From positions 744,001-808,000 of the forward strand of contig NZ_CP019070.1 of the NCBI RefSeq assembly GCF_001956695.1: DNA of 64,000 bases, in the 5' to 3' direction. Shown piece by piece: positions 1 through 8,020 of the stretch. The position numbers and the translations under genes were made by a program. Each line of letters starts with the position of its first letter. Position 1 is the stretch's first letter. This DNA comes from Poseidonibacter parvus (lineage in GTDB: Bacteria; Campylobacterota; Campylobacteria; Campylobacterales; Arcobacteraceae). The notes beneath the pieces were generated by a model that was not told the origin of the DNA, did not search any database, and worked only from the letters and a program-made list of their open reading frames with translations.

Positions 1-1045
1 ATATTCCACCTACAAGTCCACCTAGGAATGTACCTAAGTAACCAAATGAATTAAAGATTCCTAGTACTAATCCTCTTTGGTGAACTTTTGCAAATTTTGT
101 TGCAAGTGATTGCATGATTGGTTCGTGCATATTGAAACCAATAAAAAATACAACTACACCAATAATAAATACTAAAGTAGATGAAGAAAACCCTATAATT
201 AAGTAAGAAATAGCAAATAATGCAATACCAATTACTAAAATCTCTTTGAACTTACCTTTCTTTTCTGCAATAATTGCAGCAGGTGCCATAGCGATAAATC
301 CAAAAATCATTGCAGGAAGATAAACTTTCCAAAGGTCAGATAAAACCCACTCGTAGTTTTTCATTAAAACCATTGGAATGATCATAAAAGCAAATGTCAT
401 TAAACCTTTTTGTAAAAAGTTTGTAATATTCATTTTGATTAAATTTTTATTTCCTAAAACAGAAGAAAGCTTTGCTTTTCCATTGTATGTATGAGTAATT
501 TGTGGAGGATTTGGTACTAATTTAACAATTACAAAAATTGAAGCAAGTGCTAAAATCATTGTAATATAAAATAATACTTCAATCCCAAAAGCAGCACCAA
601 GAGTCGGACCTGCTAACATAGAAACAGCAAATGAAATACCAATAAACATACCCATAGTAGCCATTGCTTTTGGTCTTTGTTCTTCTTTTACTAAATCAGA
701 AATCATTGCAGTAATTACAGCTGCAATTGCTCCTGCACCTTGCAAGAATCTTCCAAGCAATAATGTATAAATATCTGTTGATATTGCACAAATAAGTGAA
801 CCAATCGCAAAGAGTAAAAGACCAGTTATAATAGTTCCTTTTCTTCCTAATTTATCACTCATTACTCCAAATGGAATTTGAAAAATCATTTGAGTTAATG
901 CATATCCTCCAACAACAATACCTACAAGAGTAGTTGTAGAGCCTTCTAAATTTATAGCGTATACTGAAATAACTGGTAGTACTAAAAATAGACCTAAAAA
1001 TCTTAGAGCAATAATTGCACTAAGTGGTAAAACTGATTTAATCAT
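1..1045 (-). CDS. MFS transporter, drug-efflux type (3' part outside the window)
   Basis: An inner-membrane secondary transporter of the major facilitator superfamily, by analogy probably a proton-driven exporter of small molecules; the substrate cannot be read from the sequence. The translation from the ATG at 1045 is a run of hydrophobic helices. The loop after the second helix carries a classic MFS motif A (G at about residue 60, then SDKLGRKG to residue 70), and the sequence after it (LLLGRFLQGAGAI) fits helix 4. About 348 residues are present without a stop, so the last helices lie beyond the window edge. An AGGA ribosome binding site precedes the ATG. It is divergent from rdgB, with about 75 bases of AT-rich promoter region between them. 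Family call is firm, substrate unknown. Confidence 0.85.
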   Translation of the reverse strand, partial: MIKSVLPLSAIIALRFLGLFLVLPVISVYAINLEGSTTTLVGIVVGGYALTQMIFQIPFGVMSDKLGRKGTIITGLLLFAIGSLICAISTDIYTLLLGRFLQGAGAIAAVITAMISDLVKEEQRPKAMATMGMFIGISFAVSMLAGPTLGAAFGIEVLFYITMILALASIFVIVKLVPNPPQITHTYNGKAKLSSVLGNKNLIKMNITNFLQKGLMTFAFMIIPMVLMKNYEWVLSDLWKVYLPAMIFGFIAMAPAAIIAEKKGKFKEILVIGIALFAISYLIIGFSSSTLVFIIGVVVFFIGFNMHEPIMQSLATKFAKVHQRGLVLGIFNSFGYLGTFLGGLVGGI

Positions 1046-1119
1046 CTGTAATCCTAAATATAATATAATTTAGAGCGATTATATATAATTAATTATAATA
1101 ATAGGTTGAAAGGATAAGA

Positions 1120-1719
1120 GTGAAAATAGTTTTAGCTTCTGGAAACAAAGGAAAAATAAAAGAATTTGAGAAATTAATGCCAAATGATGAAGTTGTAGCA
1201 TTTAAAGAAATTCTAGGTGATATTGAAATTATTGAAGATCAGAACAGTTTCAAAGGTAATGCAATTAAAAAAGCTCAAACTATATATGACAAACTACTTG
1301 AAAAAGGATTTAGTGATATCATAGTAATTTCTGATGATTCAGGAATTACAGTTCCTGCTTTAAATAATGAGCCAGGAATTTACTCAGCAAGATATGCAGG
1401 AGTTAATGCAAGTGATAAAGAAAATAATGCAAAATTAATCAAAAATTTGAATTTAAAAACTTTAGAAAAAACGCCTGCTTTTTATACTGCTTGTATTGCA
1501 ATTGTATATCAAGGTGAAGTTTATACAGTTCATGGATGGATGCATGGAAATGTTATAAATGAACAAAAAGGTGAGGGTGGTTTTGGTTATGATCCTATGT
1601 TTATAGCTAATGGATTTGATAAAACATTAGGAGAACTTGGTTATGAAGCAAAAAAAGATTTCTCACACAGAACAAAAGCTTTAAATCTTGCAAAAAAAGT
1701 ATTAGATGTAATTATCTAA
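1120..1719 (+). CDS. rdgB: RdgB/HAM1 non-canonical purine NTP pyrophosphatase
   Basis: Cytoplasmic house-cleaning enzyme that hydrolyses dITP, XTP and related non-canonical purine nucleotides to monophosphate and pyrophosphate, keeping them out of DNA and RNA. The 199-residue length is normal for the family. Visible signatures are [10 protein letters not shown] at residues 7-16 (nucleotide binding), SDDSG at 71-75 with the following [10 protein letters not shown], the GGFGYDP loop near residue 155 and SHRTKAL near residue 184. The start is GTG at 1120, with AAAGGATAAG just upstream. The end overlaps the convergent pseudopilin gene by 8 bases. All key residues appear intact. Confidence 0.95.
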   Translation: MKIVLASGNKGKIKEFEKLMPNDEVVAFKEILGDIEIIEDQNSFKGNAIKKAQTIYDKLLEKGFSDIIVISDDSGITVPALNNEPGIYSARYAGVNASDKENNAKLIKNLNLKTLEKTPAFYTACIAIVYQGEVYTVHGWMHGNVINEQKGEGGFGYDPMFIANGFDKTLGELGYEAKKDFSHRTKALNLAKKVLDVII

Positions 1720-2044
1720 ATATCTTTTCATGTAAAGATATATCAAACTCTTTTGATTTTACAAATAAATCTATTTCATAAGAGTTTGATTCTTTTTTAA
1801 TGATTGAATAAATTCCAAAATTAGTATCTTCAATTTCTAAATGTGTTAAGTTTTTTAACTCATCTAATTGCAAAGTATAAATATACTGTTTTAAAAATTC
1901 TTTATGATTACTTGCTTGTAAATATAAATATTGACTTTGTAAATTTGTATTTCTTAAAGACTTTGTTTCTAAAATAGAAATAGCTAAATATGAAAATATT
2001 GATAAAAGAAATATAGTAATAAGTAAAGTAAAAGATTTTTTCAT
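1712..2044 (-). CDS. Small pseudopilin-like membrane protein (third of three)
   Basis: An approximately 110-residue protein with a short basic leader (MKKSFTLL) followed by one hydrophobic segment and a polar tail, the plan of a type IV pilin or type II secretion minor pseudopilin. Unlike its two neighbours it lacks the Glu five residues after the expected cleavage site, so it is the weakest match of the set. The ATG at 2044 overlaps the stop of the upstream gene as ATGA; a start five codons earlier at 2059 is possible but would lengthen the leader. By position after proC it may belong to the DNA-uptake machinery. Function is inferred from form and neighbours only. Confidence 0.6.
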   Translation of the reverse strand: MKKSFTLLITIFLLSIFSYLAISILETKSLRNTNLQSQYLYLQASNHKEFLKQYIYTLQLDELKNLTHLEIEDTNFGIYSIIKKESNSYEIDLFVKSKEFDISLHEKIFR

Positions 2045-2385
2045 AATCTTATTTTCCAATTCTCTTTTATTTTTTCTTCTAACTCAAGTGTGATTTCATA
2101 ATAATTTTCTTTTTTTGAAATAGTAAAATCACTAACATCTTTTAATAAAATATTAGTTTTAAAATAAATAGTATCATTTGAATAAGAAAGAGTATTTTCT
2201 AAATTTTGATTGTTTTTTTGTAGAAATATCTTAGTTGAGAGTAAATCTAATTTTAATTCTTCGACTTTTTGCATATTCTTGTTTGTTTGAAATAACTCAT
2301 TTGAAAAATAACTTGTATTAATAATTACAAGAGATGAAATTAAAATACTTAGAATAATTTCTAATATTGTAAAACTATTTTTCAT
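2041..2385 (-). CDS. Prepilin-type cleavage/methylation domain protein (second of three)
   Basis: A 114-residue protein beginning MKNSFTILEIILSIL. The basic leader, Phe at the presumed cleavage point and Glu five residues on match the N-terminal cleavage and methylation motif of type IV pilins and pseudopilins, although Ser replaces the usual Gly or Ala before the Phe. One hydrophobic helix (about residues 5-25) is followed by a polar domain. It overlaps the gene upstream by 11 bases and the gene downstream by 4 bases, implying translational coupling. A minor pseudopilin of a competence or secretion system is the likely role; the precise partner is unknown. Confidence 0.72.
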   Translation of the reverse strand: MKNSFTILEIILSILISSLVIINTSYFSNELFQTNKNMQKVEELKLDLLSTKIFLQKNNQNLENTLSYSNDTIYFKTNILLKDVSDFTISKKENYYEITLELEEKIKENWKIRL

Positions 2386-2662
2386 ATTTAAAAATCTTTA
2401 TATCTTCATTTTCAAAACTATATTTGCTTATTGTTATTTTCTCTTTTTGTGAAAGGTTTTTGATAATTGTAATTTCTTCATTATCTTTTGAAAAGCTTGA
2501 ATAGTCATTTGTATTAAATTTATTTTCAAGAGTGTTAAGTTTGATCGAATTTTCTAAAGCTTTTTCATCATAATAAGATGAGTTTAAAAACCCACTTATT
2601 ATGATAAAAAGTATAGTAATACTTAAAAGTGTTTCAAATAGTGTGAAGCTATTTTTTACCAA
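2375..2662 (-). CDS. Prepilin-type cleavage/methylation domain protein, CtsT-like position (first of three)
   Basis: Read from the TTG at 2662, the protein begins MVKNSFTLFETLLSI, a pilin-type leader with FT at the cleavage point and Glu at position 5 of the mature form, then one membrane helix and a polar tail of about 70 residues. The TTG lies inside the last codons of proC, in another frame. An ATG at 2689 would add nine residues and make the leader unusually long. In Campylobacter jejuni the transformation protein gene ctsT also follows proC (recalled, not searched), so a role in natural transformation is plausible. Sequence divergence in this family prevents a firm symbol. Confidence 0.65.
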   Translation of the reverse strand: MVKNSFTLFETLLSITILFIIISGFLNSSYYDEKALENSIKLNTLENKFNTNDYSSFSKDNEEITIIKNLSQKEKITISKYSFENEDIKIFKYEK

Positions 2663-3413
2663 GTTCAACTGCTTTTGAATAAGCAGCATTAATAGCTTTT
2701 ATCATTGAATCTCTAACTGCTCCTTCTTCAAGTTTAGTATACCCAGCAGCTGTAGTTCCTCCTGGACTCATAACAGAATCTTTAATAATTGCAGGGTGAG
2801 AATTTTCTAATAACGATGCAGTTCCTGAAAACAGACCTTGAACTAACTCTTTACTTAAATGTCTTTCAAGGCCTGCATTTACAGCACCATCTGTAAGTGC
2901 TTCTGCCACAAGAGCTAAATATGCAGGACCAGAGCCAGCAATTGCAGTAGCGATATCAAGTTGATTTTCTGTATTTACCCATAATGTTTTACCAATTGAT
3001 GAAAAAATATCAAGTGCGATATTTTTAGCTTCATTATCACCTGTTATTGTTGTCATTGAGTTTTGAACTGATGCTGCGATATTTGGCATAGTTCTTACAT
3101 AATATTTTGATTTTATTTGGTTTTTTAATGATGATAGTTTAGTTCCAGCTAAAATTGAAAATAGAATATCACACTCACCTACTAGCCTTGTAGAAACACT
3201 TCCTAAAGCATAAGGTTTTACACAAAATATTATATTTTTACCTTCAATATTTTCTTGATCATCAAGTGTTTTTATTGTGATTTGTGGTATTTGTTCTTGT
3301 ATTGTTTTAAGTGTATTCTCATTTCTACCTATCATTTCTACTTCATGATTTTTAACTAATCCTCTAGCTAAAGATTGAGCCATAATCCCATTACCTATTA
3401 AAGTAAGTTTCAT
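2649..3413 (-). CDS. proC: Pyrroline-5-carboxylate reductase
   Basis: Catalyses the last step of proline synthesis, reducing 1-pyrroline-5-carboxylate to proline with NAD(P)H in the cytoplasm. The Rossmann motif GNGIMAQSLARG lies at residues 7-18, and the C-terminal signature DSVMSPGGTTAAG with the preceding helices is intact. At 254 residues it is slightly short but complete. The ATG at 3413 has an AAAGG site a few bases before it. The stop overlaps the first pseudopilin gene by 14 bases, so the four genes from 3413 to 1712 probably form one transcript. Confidence 0.95.
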   Translation of the reverse strand: MKLTLIGNGIMAQSLARGLVKNHEVEMIGRNENTLKTIQEQIPQITIKTLDDQENIEGKNIIFCVKPYALGSVSTRLVGECDILFSILAGTKLSSLKNQIKSKYYVRTMPNIAASVQNSMTTITGDNEAKNIALDIFSSIGKTLWVNTENQLDIATAIAGSGPAYLALVAEALTDGAVNAGLERHLSKELVQGLFSGTASLLENSHPAIIKDSVMSPGGTTAAGYTKLEEGAVRDSMIKAINAAYSKAVELGKK

Positions 3414-3508
3414 TAAATCGCCTTTTAAATTATTTTTAATAATTATAGCAGATATTTCCTAAGCAAGTATTCGATAAAATATTGGCTTTAATAATAAAGG
3501 ATATTTAT

Positions 3509-4165
3509 ATGATTAATAATTCAAAAATTAAAAGTTTATTTTTAGTGCTTGCATCAGTTTTTGTTTTTACAGCTTGTTCTAGCAAAAATGAAGTTACAGA
3601 GTACAATAAACCAGCACTTTATTGGTACAATAAAATGCTAACACAAATAGCAAATGGAAATCTTGATGAAGCAGATGATACATACACGTCTTTAGAGAGT
3701 GAACATAGAAACTCACCTTTAATTGCTACTTCTTTACTAATTTTAGTAAATGGTCATATTGATGAGGAAGAATATTCACTTGCAAACTTTTATTTAGACG
3801 AATACATCAAAAGATTCGCACTTAGTAAAAATATTGATTATGCAAGATATTTAAAAATTAAAGCAAACTTTTTAGGATTTACTTATCAATTAAGAAATCA
3901 AGAATTGATTGAAAATACAATTACAGAAATTGCAGATTTTAAAGCAAAATACACTCGTTCACCATATATGCCTTTAGTTGATACAATGAATGCAAGATTA
4001 TATATGGCAAAAGCTTCACTTGATTTATCAATTGCAAAACTTTATGAGAAAAAAGATAAAAAATTAGCAGCAGAATTTTATAATAAAAAAGTAAAAGAAT
4101 CATGGGTTAACCCAAAAGAAATTGAAGCTGTAGATGTTCCATATTACAGAGCAATTTTTGAATAA
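3509..4165 (+). CDS. bamD: Outer membrane protein assembly factor BamD (TPR lipoprotein)
   Basis: Probable lipoprotein subunit of the BAM complex that inserts beta-barrel proteins in the outer membrane. From the ATG at 3509 the protein has a signal peptide ending in a lipobox FTAC with the acylated Cys at residue 23, then helical repeats with the BamD/ComL flavour (alternating Tyr/Leu, DTYTSLESEHRNSP, FYLDEYIKRFA). The length of about 218 residues fits. I chose 3509 because AAAGGA lies seven bases upstream and the signal peptide starts there; an upstream TTG at 3482 would place nine extra residues ahead of it. It is followed closely by lon, an order recalled from Campylobacter. Confidence 0.88.
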   Translation: MINNSKIKSLFLVLASVFVFTACSSKNEVTEYNKPALYWYNKMLTQIANGNLDEADDTYTSLESEHRNSPLIATSLLILVNGHIDEEEYSLANFYLDEYIKRFALSKNIDYARYLKIKANFLGFTYQLRNQELIENTITEIADFKAKYTRSPYMPLVDTMNARLYMAKASLDLSIAKLYEKKDKKLAAEFYNKKVKESWVNPKEIEAVDVPYYRAIFE

Positions 4166-4193
4166 ATATAATAAATTTTAGGAGCCAAGATAC

Positions 4194-6611
4194 ATGGAAT
4201 TAGAAAATTACGATAATTTCCCACAAGATATACCCTTAATAATAGAAGATGAAATATTTTTATATCCATTTATGATTGCACCATTGTTTTTAAGCAATGA
4301 ACAAAATATAAAAGCAGTTGAAAGTGCAATGGAAGAGAACAAATTAGTTATTGTTGCAGTTTCTAAACAAGGACATGAAGACAAAAGAGAAAAAGACTCT
4401 TTTTATGATGTTGGTGTTGTTGGAAATATAATGAGAAAAGTATCTCTACCTGATGGTAAAATAAAAGTACTTTTCCAAGGATTAGCAAAAGGAAGTATCA
4501 AAGAGTTTAACGAAGAGAATCCTCTTTTTGTAAATGTTGATATTCTAGAAAATAAAGAATTCAATGAAGAAAGTACAAAATCTGTAATTTCTGTGTTAAT
4601 TGAACAAATCAAAAAACTTTCAAGATTAAATGCAAAATTTCCAGCAGATTTAATAAAAACTATTGAAGAAAATGATGATGCAATTAGAATTGCTGATTTA
4701 ATCTCTTCTGTTTTAAAAGTTAAAAAAGATGAAGCTTACGCTTTATTTGCGCAAACAGATATTGAACAAAGATTATTAGATATTATAGAAGTTGTTAAAA
4801 AAGAGATTGAATCTTATAAAATACAAAAAGAGATTACTCAAAAAGTAAACTCAAAAATTGAAAAAACTCATAAAGACTACTTCTTAAAAGAGCAAATCAA
4901 AGCTATAAATAAAGAGCTTGGTACGGATAATAAAAAAGATGAAGAAATAAAACTTTATTCTAAGAAATTAAAAAAACTAAAAAAACATATGCCAAAAGAT
5001 GGCTATAAAGAAGTAAAAAAACAAATTGAAAAATTAGGAAGAATGCACCAAGATTCTCCTGATGCTTCACTTTTACAAACATATATTGAGCAAGTATTAG
5101 ATATTCCATTTGGTAAATATTCAGATGAAGAAATTTCTGTTACAAATGTAGAAGAACAGTTAAATAAAGATCATTATTCATTATTTAAAGCAAAAGAGAG
5201 AATCTCTGAATTTTTTGCAGTAAAAGAATTACTTGAAAAAAGAAAAGTTGAAAACTTAAAAACGAGAGGAACAGTTTTATGTTTTGTTGGACCTCCAGGT
5301 GTTGGTAAAACATCTTTAGCAAACTCAATTTCAAAAGCACTTAAAAGACCACTTGTAAGAATTGCACTTGGTGGAATGGAAGATGTAAATGAGTTAAGAG
5401 GACATAGAAGAACTTATGTAGGAGCAATGCCAGGACGACTTGTAAAAGGTTTAGTTGATGCAAAATCAATGAACCCTGTTATGGTTTTAGATGAAATTGA
5501 TAAACTAGGAGCTAATCATAGAGGTGACCCAACAGCTGTAATGTTAGAAATCTTAGATCCAGAACAAAATAATGAGTTTAGAGATTTATATTTAAATTTC
5601 CCAATTGACTTATCTCAAACTATTTTTGTATCAACTGCAAATGATGCAAGAAGAATTCCAGCACCTCTTAGAGATAGAATGGAATTTATTGAGATTTCTT
5701 CATATACACCAAATGAAAAATATCATATTGCAAAAGATTATCTAATTCCTCAAGAATTAGAAAAACATGGATTAAAGAAAACTGAAGTATCTTTAAGTAA
5801 AGCAACTATTGAAATGATTATCTCTAAATATACAAGAGAAGCAGGGGTTAGAAACCTAAGACGAGTTTTTTCTAAACTATTTAGAAAAGCCGTTAAAAAG
5901 ATAGTTGAAGATGAAAAGGTTACAAAAGTTACAATTTCTACTAAGAATTTAAAAGATTACTTAGAACATCCAATTTTTGAAATTGACCCTGCTGATAAGA
6001 AAAACTCAATTGGAATTGCAAATGGACTTGCATGGACAGCTGTTGGTGGAGATGTTTTAAAATGTGAAGCGATTAAGTTAAAAGGAAAAGGTATTCTTTC
6101 TGTAACTGGTAACTTAGGTGATGTTATGAAAGAATCATCTAGAATTTCTTATTCTGTTGTGAAAGTTTTAATAGATACTGGAGCATTAAAAATTGATGAC
6201 TCAATTATTCCAAAAACTGTAAAAGAAAAAGAAGATAAAACTAAAGTAGATGCTAGTGAAGTTTATAAAAGATTTGATATCCATTTACATATTCCAGCAG
6301 GTGCTACTCCTAAAGATGGACCAAGTGCGGGTATTACAATGGCATTAACAATTGCATCAATTTTATCACAACGTGAAATCCAATCTGATATTGCAATGAC
6401 AGGAGAGCTTTCTCTTTCTGGTAAAGTATTACCAATTGGTGGATTAAAAGAAAAACTAATTGCTGCATTTAAAGCTAAGATGACAAAAGCTTTAATTCCT
6501 AGAAAAAACTATGAAAGAGATTTAGAAGATATTCCTGAAGAAGTTAAAAAAGCTATGGAAATTAAGCCAGTCGATGTAATAGATGATGTTCTTAAAGAAG
6601 CTTTACTTTAA
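4194..6611 (+). CDS. lon: ATP-dependent protease Lon
   Basis: Homo-oligomeric cytoplasmic serine protease of the AAA+ class that degrades misfolded and regulatory proteins. Order of parts: N-terminal substrate-binding domain (about 10-200), coiled-coil helical region with KDYFLKEQIKAI, AAA+ module with Walker A GPPGVGKT near residue 366 and Walker B VMVLDEID, then the protease domain with catalytic Ser711 in DGPSAG and Lys754 in GGLKEKL. The 805-residue length is standard. AGGAG precedes the ATG. It sits 28 bases after bamD and 9 bases before the next gene, so it is probably part of a bamD-lon-rhomboid transcript. No HrcA/CIRCE element was seen upstream. Confidence 0.97.
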   Translation: MELENYDNFPQDIPLIIEDEIFLYPFMIAPLFLSNEQNIKAVESAMEENKLVIVAVSKQGHEDKREKDSFYDVGVVGNIMRKVSLPDGKIKVLFQGLAKGSIKEFNEENPLFVNVDILENKEFNEESTKSVISVLIEQIKKLSRLNAKFPADLIKTIEENDDAIRIADLISSVLKVKKDEAYALFAQTDIEQRLLDIIEVVKKEIESYKIQKEITQKVNSKIEKTHKDYFLKEQIKAINKELGTDNKKDEEIKLYSKKLKKLKKHMPKDGYKEVKKQIEKLGRMHQDSPDASLLQTYIEQVLDIPFGKYSDEEISVTNVEEQLNKDHYSLFKAKERISEFFAVKELLEKRKVENLKTRGTVLCFVGPPGVGKTSLANSISKALKRPLVRIALGGMEDVNELRGHRRTYVGAMPGRLVKGLVDAKSMNPVMVLDEIDKLGANHRGDPTAVMLEILDPEQNNEFRDLYLNFPIDLSQTIFVSTANDARRIPAPLRDRMEFIEISSYTPNEKYHIAKDYLIPQELEKHGLKKTEVSLSKATIEMIISKYTREAGVRNLRRVFSKLFRKAVKKIVEDEKVTKVTISTKNLKDYLEHPIFEIDPADKKNSIGIANGLAWTAVGGDVLKCEAIKLKGKGILSVTGNLGDVMKESSRISYSVVKVLIDTGALKIDDSIIPKTVKEKEDKTKVDASEVYKRFDIHLHIPAGATPKDGPSAGITMALTIASILSQREIQSDIAMTGELSLSGKVLPIGGLKEKLIAAFKAKMTKALIPRKNYERDLEDIPEEVKKAMEIKPVDVIDDVLKEALL

Positions 6612-6620
6612 GAGAGTTTT

Positions 6621-7232
6621 ATGAAAAAAAATAGAAGACAAAGTACAATAATAAACAACTTTTTTACTTTGGCTTCTATTATTATGATTACAATCACTTT
6701 AGTTGTTTATATGAAATTCATACGAGATGACAAAAGTAATTCTGCCGAAAATAAAATGCACTTAGAAAAAATAAATGTAAGTGCTTTAGAGTGTGAAGAT
6801 GAAACTTCAAGCTCAAAACTATTTAATCAAAAACTTTTAAACAATTCCTTATTAGCTTTATCAAAAGGCTATTATAAACTTGATGGTGGCTATATTAAAT
6901 CTTTAAACTCAAAATCTATTATAGAAGAGTTTATCCAAATAGAAGAGCTTGACTCCTTTTTCACACAAGCTATAAATATCAAAGCTAAAAAAGATATAAA
7001 AAAGTTTTTAAAGATAAATTATGAAATAATAGAAAATGATAAAGAAAAAAAGATTGATTTAAAAAAACAAATCAAGTTTAAAGCTGGAACTATAAAAACA
7101 TCATTTAGAGCTAATTCTATTGAGATTTTTACATTTTCAAAAGACTTCAAGTTTTATGACAAAAAAGAGATACAATCGATTATTGATTGCACAATAAAGG
7201 TATATAAAAATCATGCTAAAAAGTATAAGTAA
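6621..7232 (+). CDS. Membrane-anchored protein of unknown function between lon and rhomboid
   Basis: I do not recognise this 203-residue protein. It has a basic N-terminus, one clear membrane segment at about residues 14-32 (FTLASIIMITITLVVYM), and then about 165 mostly charged residues, presumably in the periplasm. No Cys-rich, enzyme or repeat motif is visible. It begins 9 bases after lon and its end overlaps the rhomboid gene by 20 bases, so its translation is probably coupled to the intramembrane protease. A role as substrate or partner of the rhomboid is only a guess from position. Confidence 0.75.
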   Translation: MKKNRRQSTIINNFFTLASIIMITITLVVYMKFIRDDKSNSAENKMHLEKINVSALECEDETSSSKLFNQKLLNNSLLALSKGYYKLDGGYIKSLNSKSIIEEFIQIEELDSFFTQAINIKAKKDIKKFLKINYEIIENDKEKKIDLKKQIKFKAGTIKTSFRANSIEIFTFSKDFKFYDKKEIQSIIDCTIKVYKNHAKKYK

Positions 7233-7752
7233 AAAAGATTTCACAGCTACAAATATATTAATTATTATTACAATTTTAATGTATATAGTTCAAATTAATA
7301 TAGAAAAAGGTGGTTTATATTTAGGTTTAAATATGTACTTTACTGTTTATGATTTTTGGTGGCAACCTTTATCATCTATGTTCTCTCATGGAGGAATAGC
7401 TCACTTGGGAATGAATATGTTTGTTTTATATCAATTTGGTAATTTAATTGAAAGAGGACGAGGAGCTAAAGAGTTAGTAACACTTTATTTAGTTACGGGA
7501 ATACTAACATCAATTTTATCTTTCGCTTATATTTATTATTTAGATAATTATGTAAATCTTGTAGGTGCTTCAGGTGCTATTTGTGCACTTTTAGGTTATG
7601 TGGCTTTTTATGATAAAGCTCAACGAAGTGGAATAATTACTTGGGTTTTACTTATCTCTGTGGCACCACTACTTATTGGACTTCCAATTGCTTGGTATGC
7701 ACACTTTATTGGTCTAGCTCTTGGTTTTATTTATGCAGTAATTAGAAAGTAA
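7213..7752 (+). CDS. Rhomboid family intramembrane serine protease
   Basis: Polytopic inner-membrane protease that cleaves substrates within or near their membrane segments. The Ser-His dyad is visible: catalytic Ser120 in GASGA and His164 in WYAHFIGLALGF. Upstream are the L1-loop and helix features, including SHGGIAHLGMNMFVLYQFG with the conserved His and Asn. Six helices fit within the 179 residues, as in small bacterial rhomboids. The ATG lies inside the end of the preceding unknown gene (20-base overlap), suggesting translational coupling. The substrate is unknown. Confidence 0.92.
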   Translation: MLKSISKKDFTATNILIIITILMYIVQINIEKGGLYLGLNMYFTVYDFWWQPLSSMFSHGGIAHLGMNMFVLYQFGNLIERGRGAKELVTLYLVTGILTSILSFAYIYYLDNYVNLVGASGAICALLGYVAFYDKAQRSGIITWVLLISVAPLLIGLPIAWYAHFIGLALGFIYAVIRK

Positions 7753-7760
7753 GCTTTCTT

Positions 7761-7919
7761 TTATTGCATAAAATATGTCACAGTTCCCATAACAACTAAA
7801 ACAATAGCTAAAGCAATAAAAATATCTTTTAATGTTACTGTTGGGTTTAATATCCCACAATAAGGACATTGTCTTTTTTTAGTTTCGATTTCTCTTTTAC
7901 AATTTTTACAAGGTGCTAT
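7761..7919 (-). CDS. Small zinc-ribbon membrane protein with apparent ATA start
   Basis: A 52-residue frame on the minus strand reads CKNCKREI...CPYCG, two CxxC knuckles of a zinc ribbon near residues 4-24, then one hydrophobic helix (about residues 30-49) and Gln-stop. The pattern is coherent and not that of random sequence, yet the frame has no ATG, GTG or TTG between its upstream stop and the first knuckle. An AAAAAGGA site sits six bases before an ATA codon at 7919, so ATA initiation is the natural reading; a sequencing difference or a decayed start are alternatives. It is convergent with the rhomboid gene. Function unknown; such proteins are common but uncharacterised. Confidence 0.55.
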   Translation of the reverse strand: MAPCKNCKREIETKKRQCPYCGILNPTVTLKDIFIALAIVLVVMGTVTYFMQ

Positions 7920-8020
7920 TTTATATCCTTTTTCTTGAATACTATCTTTTCTGTGCTATATAATCACTTAATTATACTAAAGTTAGTTATAATAAGTAAT
8001 AATAAAGTTAGGTGTTCATT

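Noticed and set aside
1720-1745. Hairpin after rdgB as terminator (ATATCTTT..AAAGATAT)
   Set aside because: It lies inside the convergent pseudopilin gene, has only eight pairs and no T-tract.
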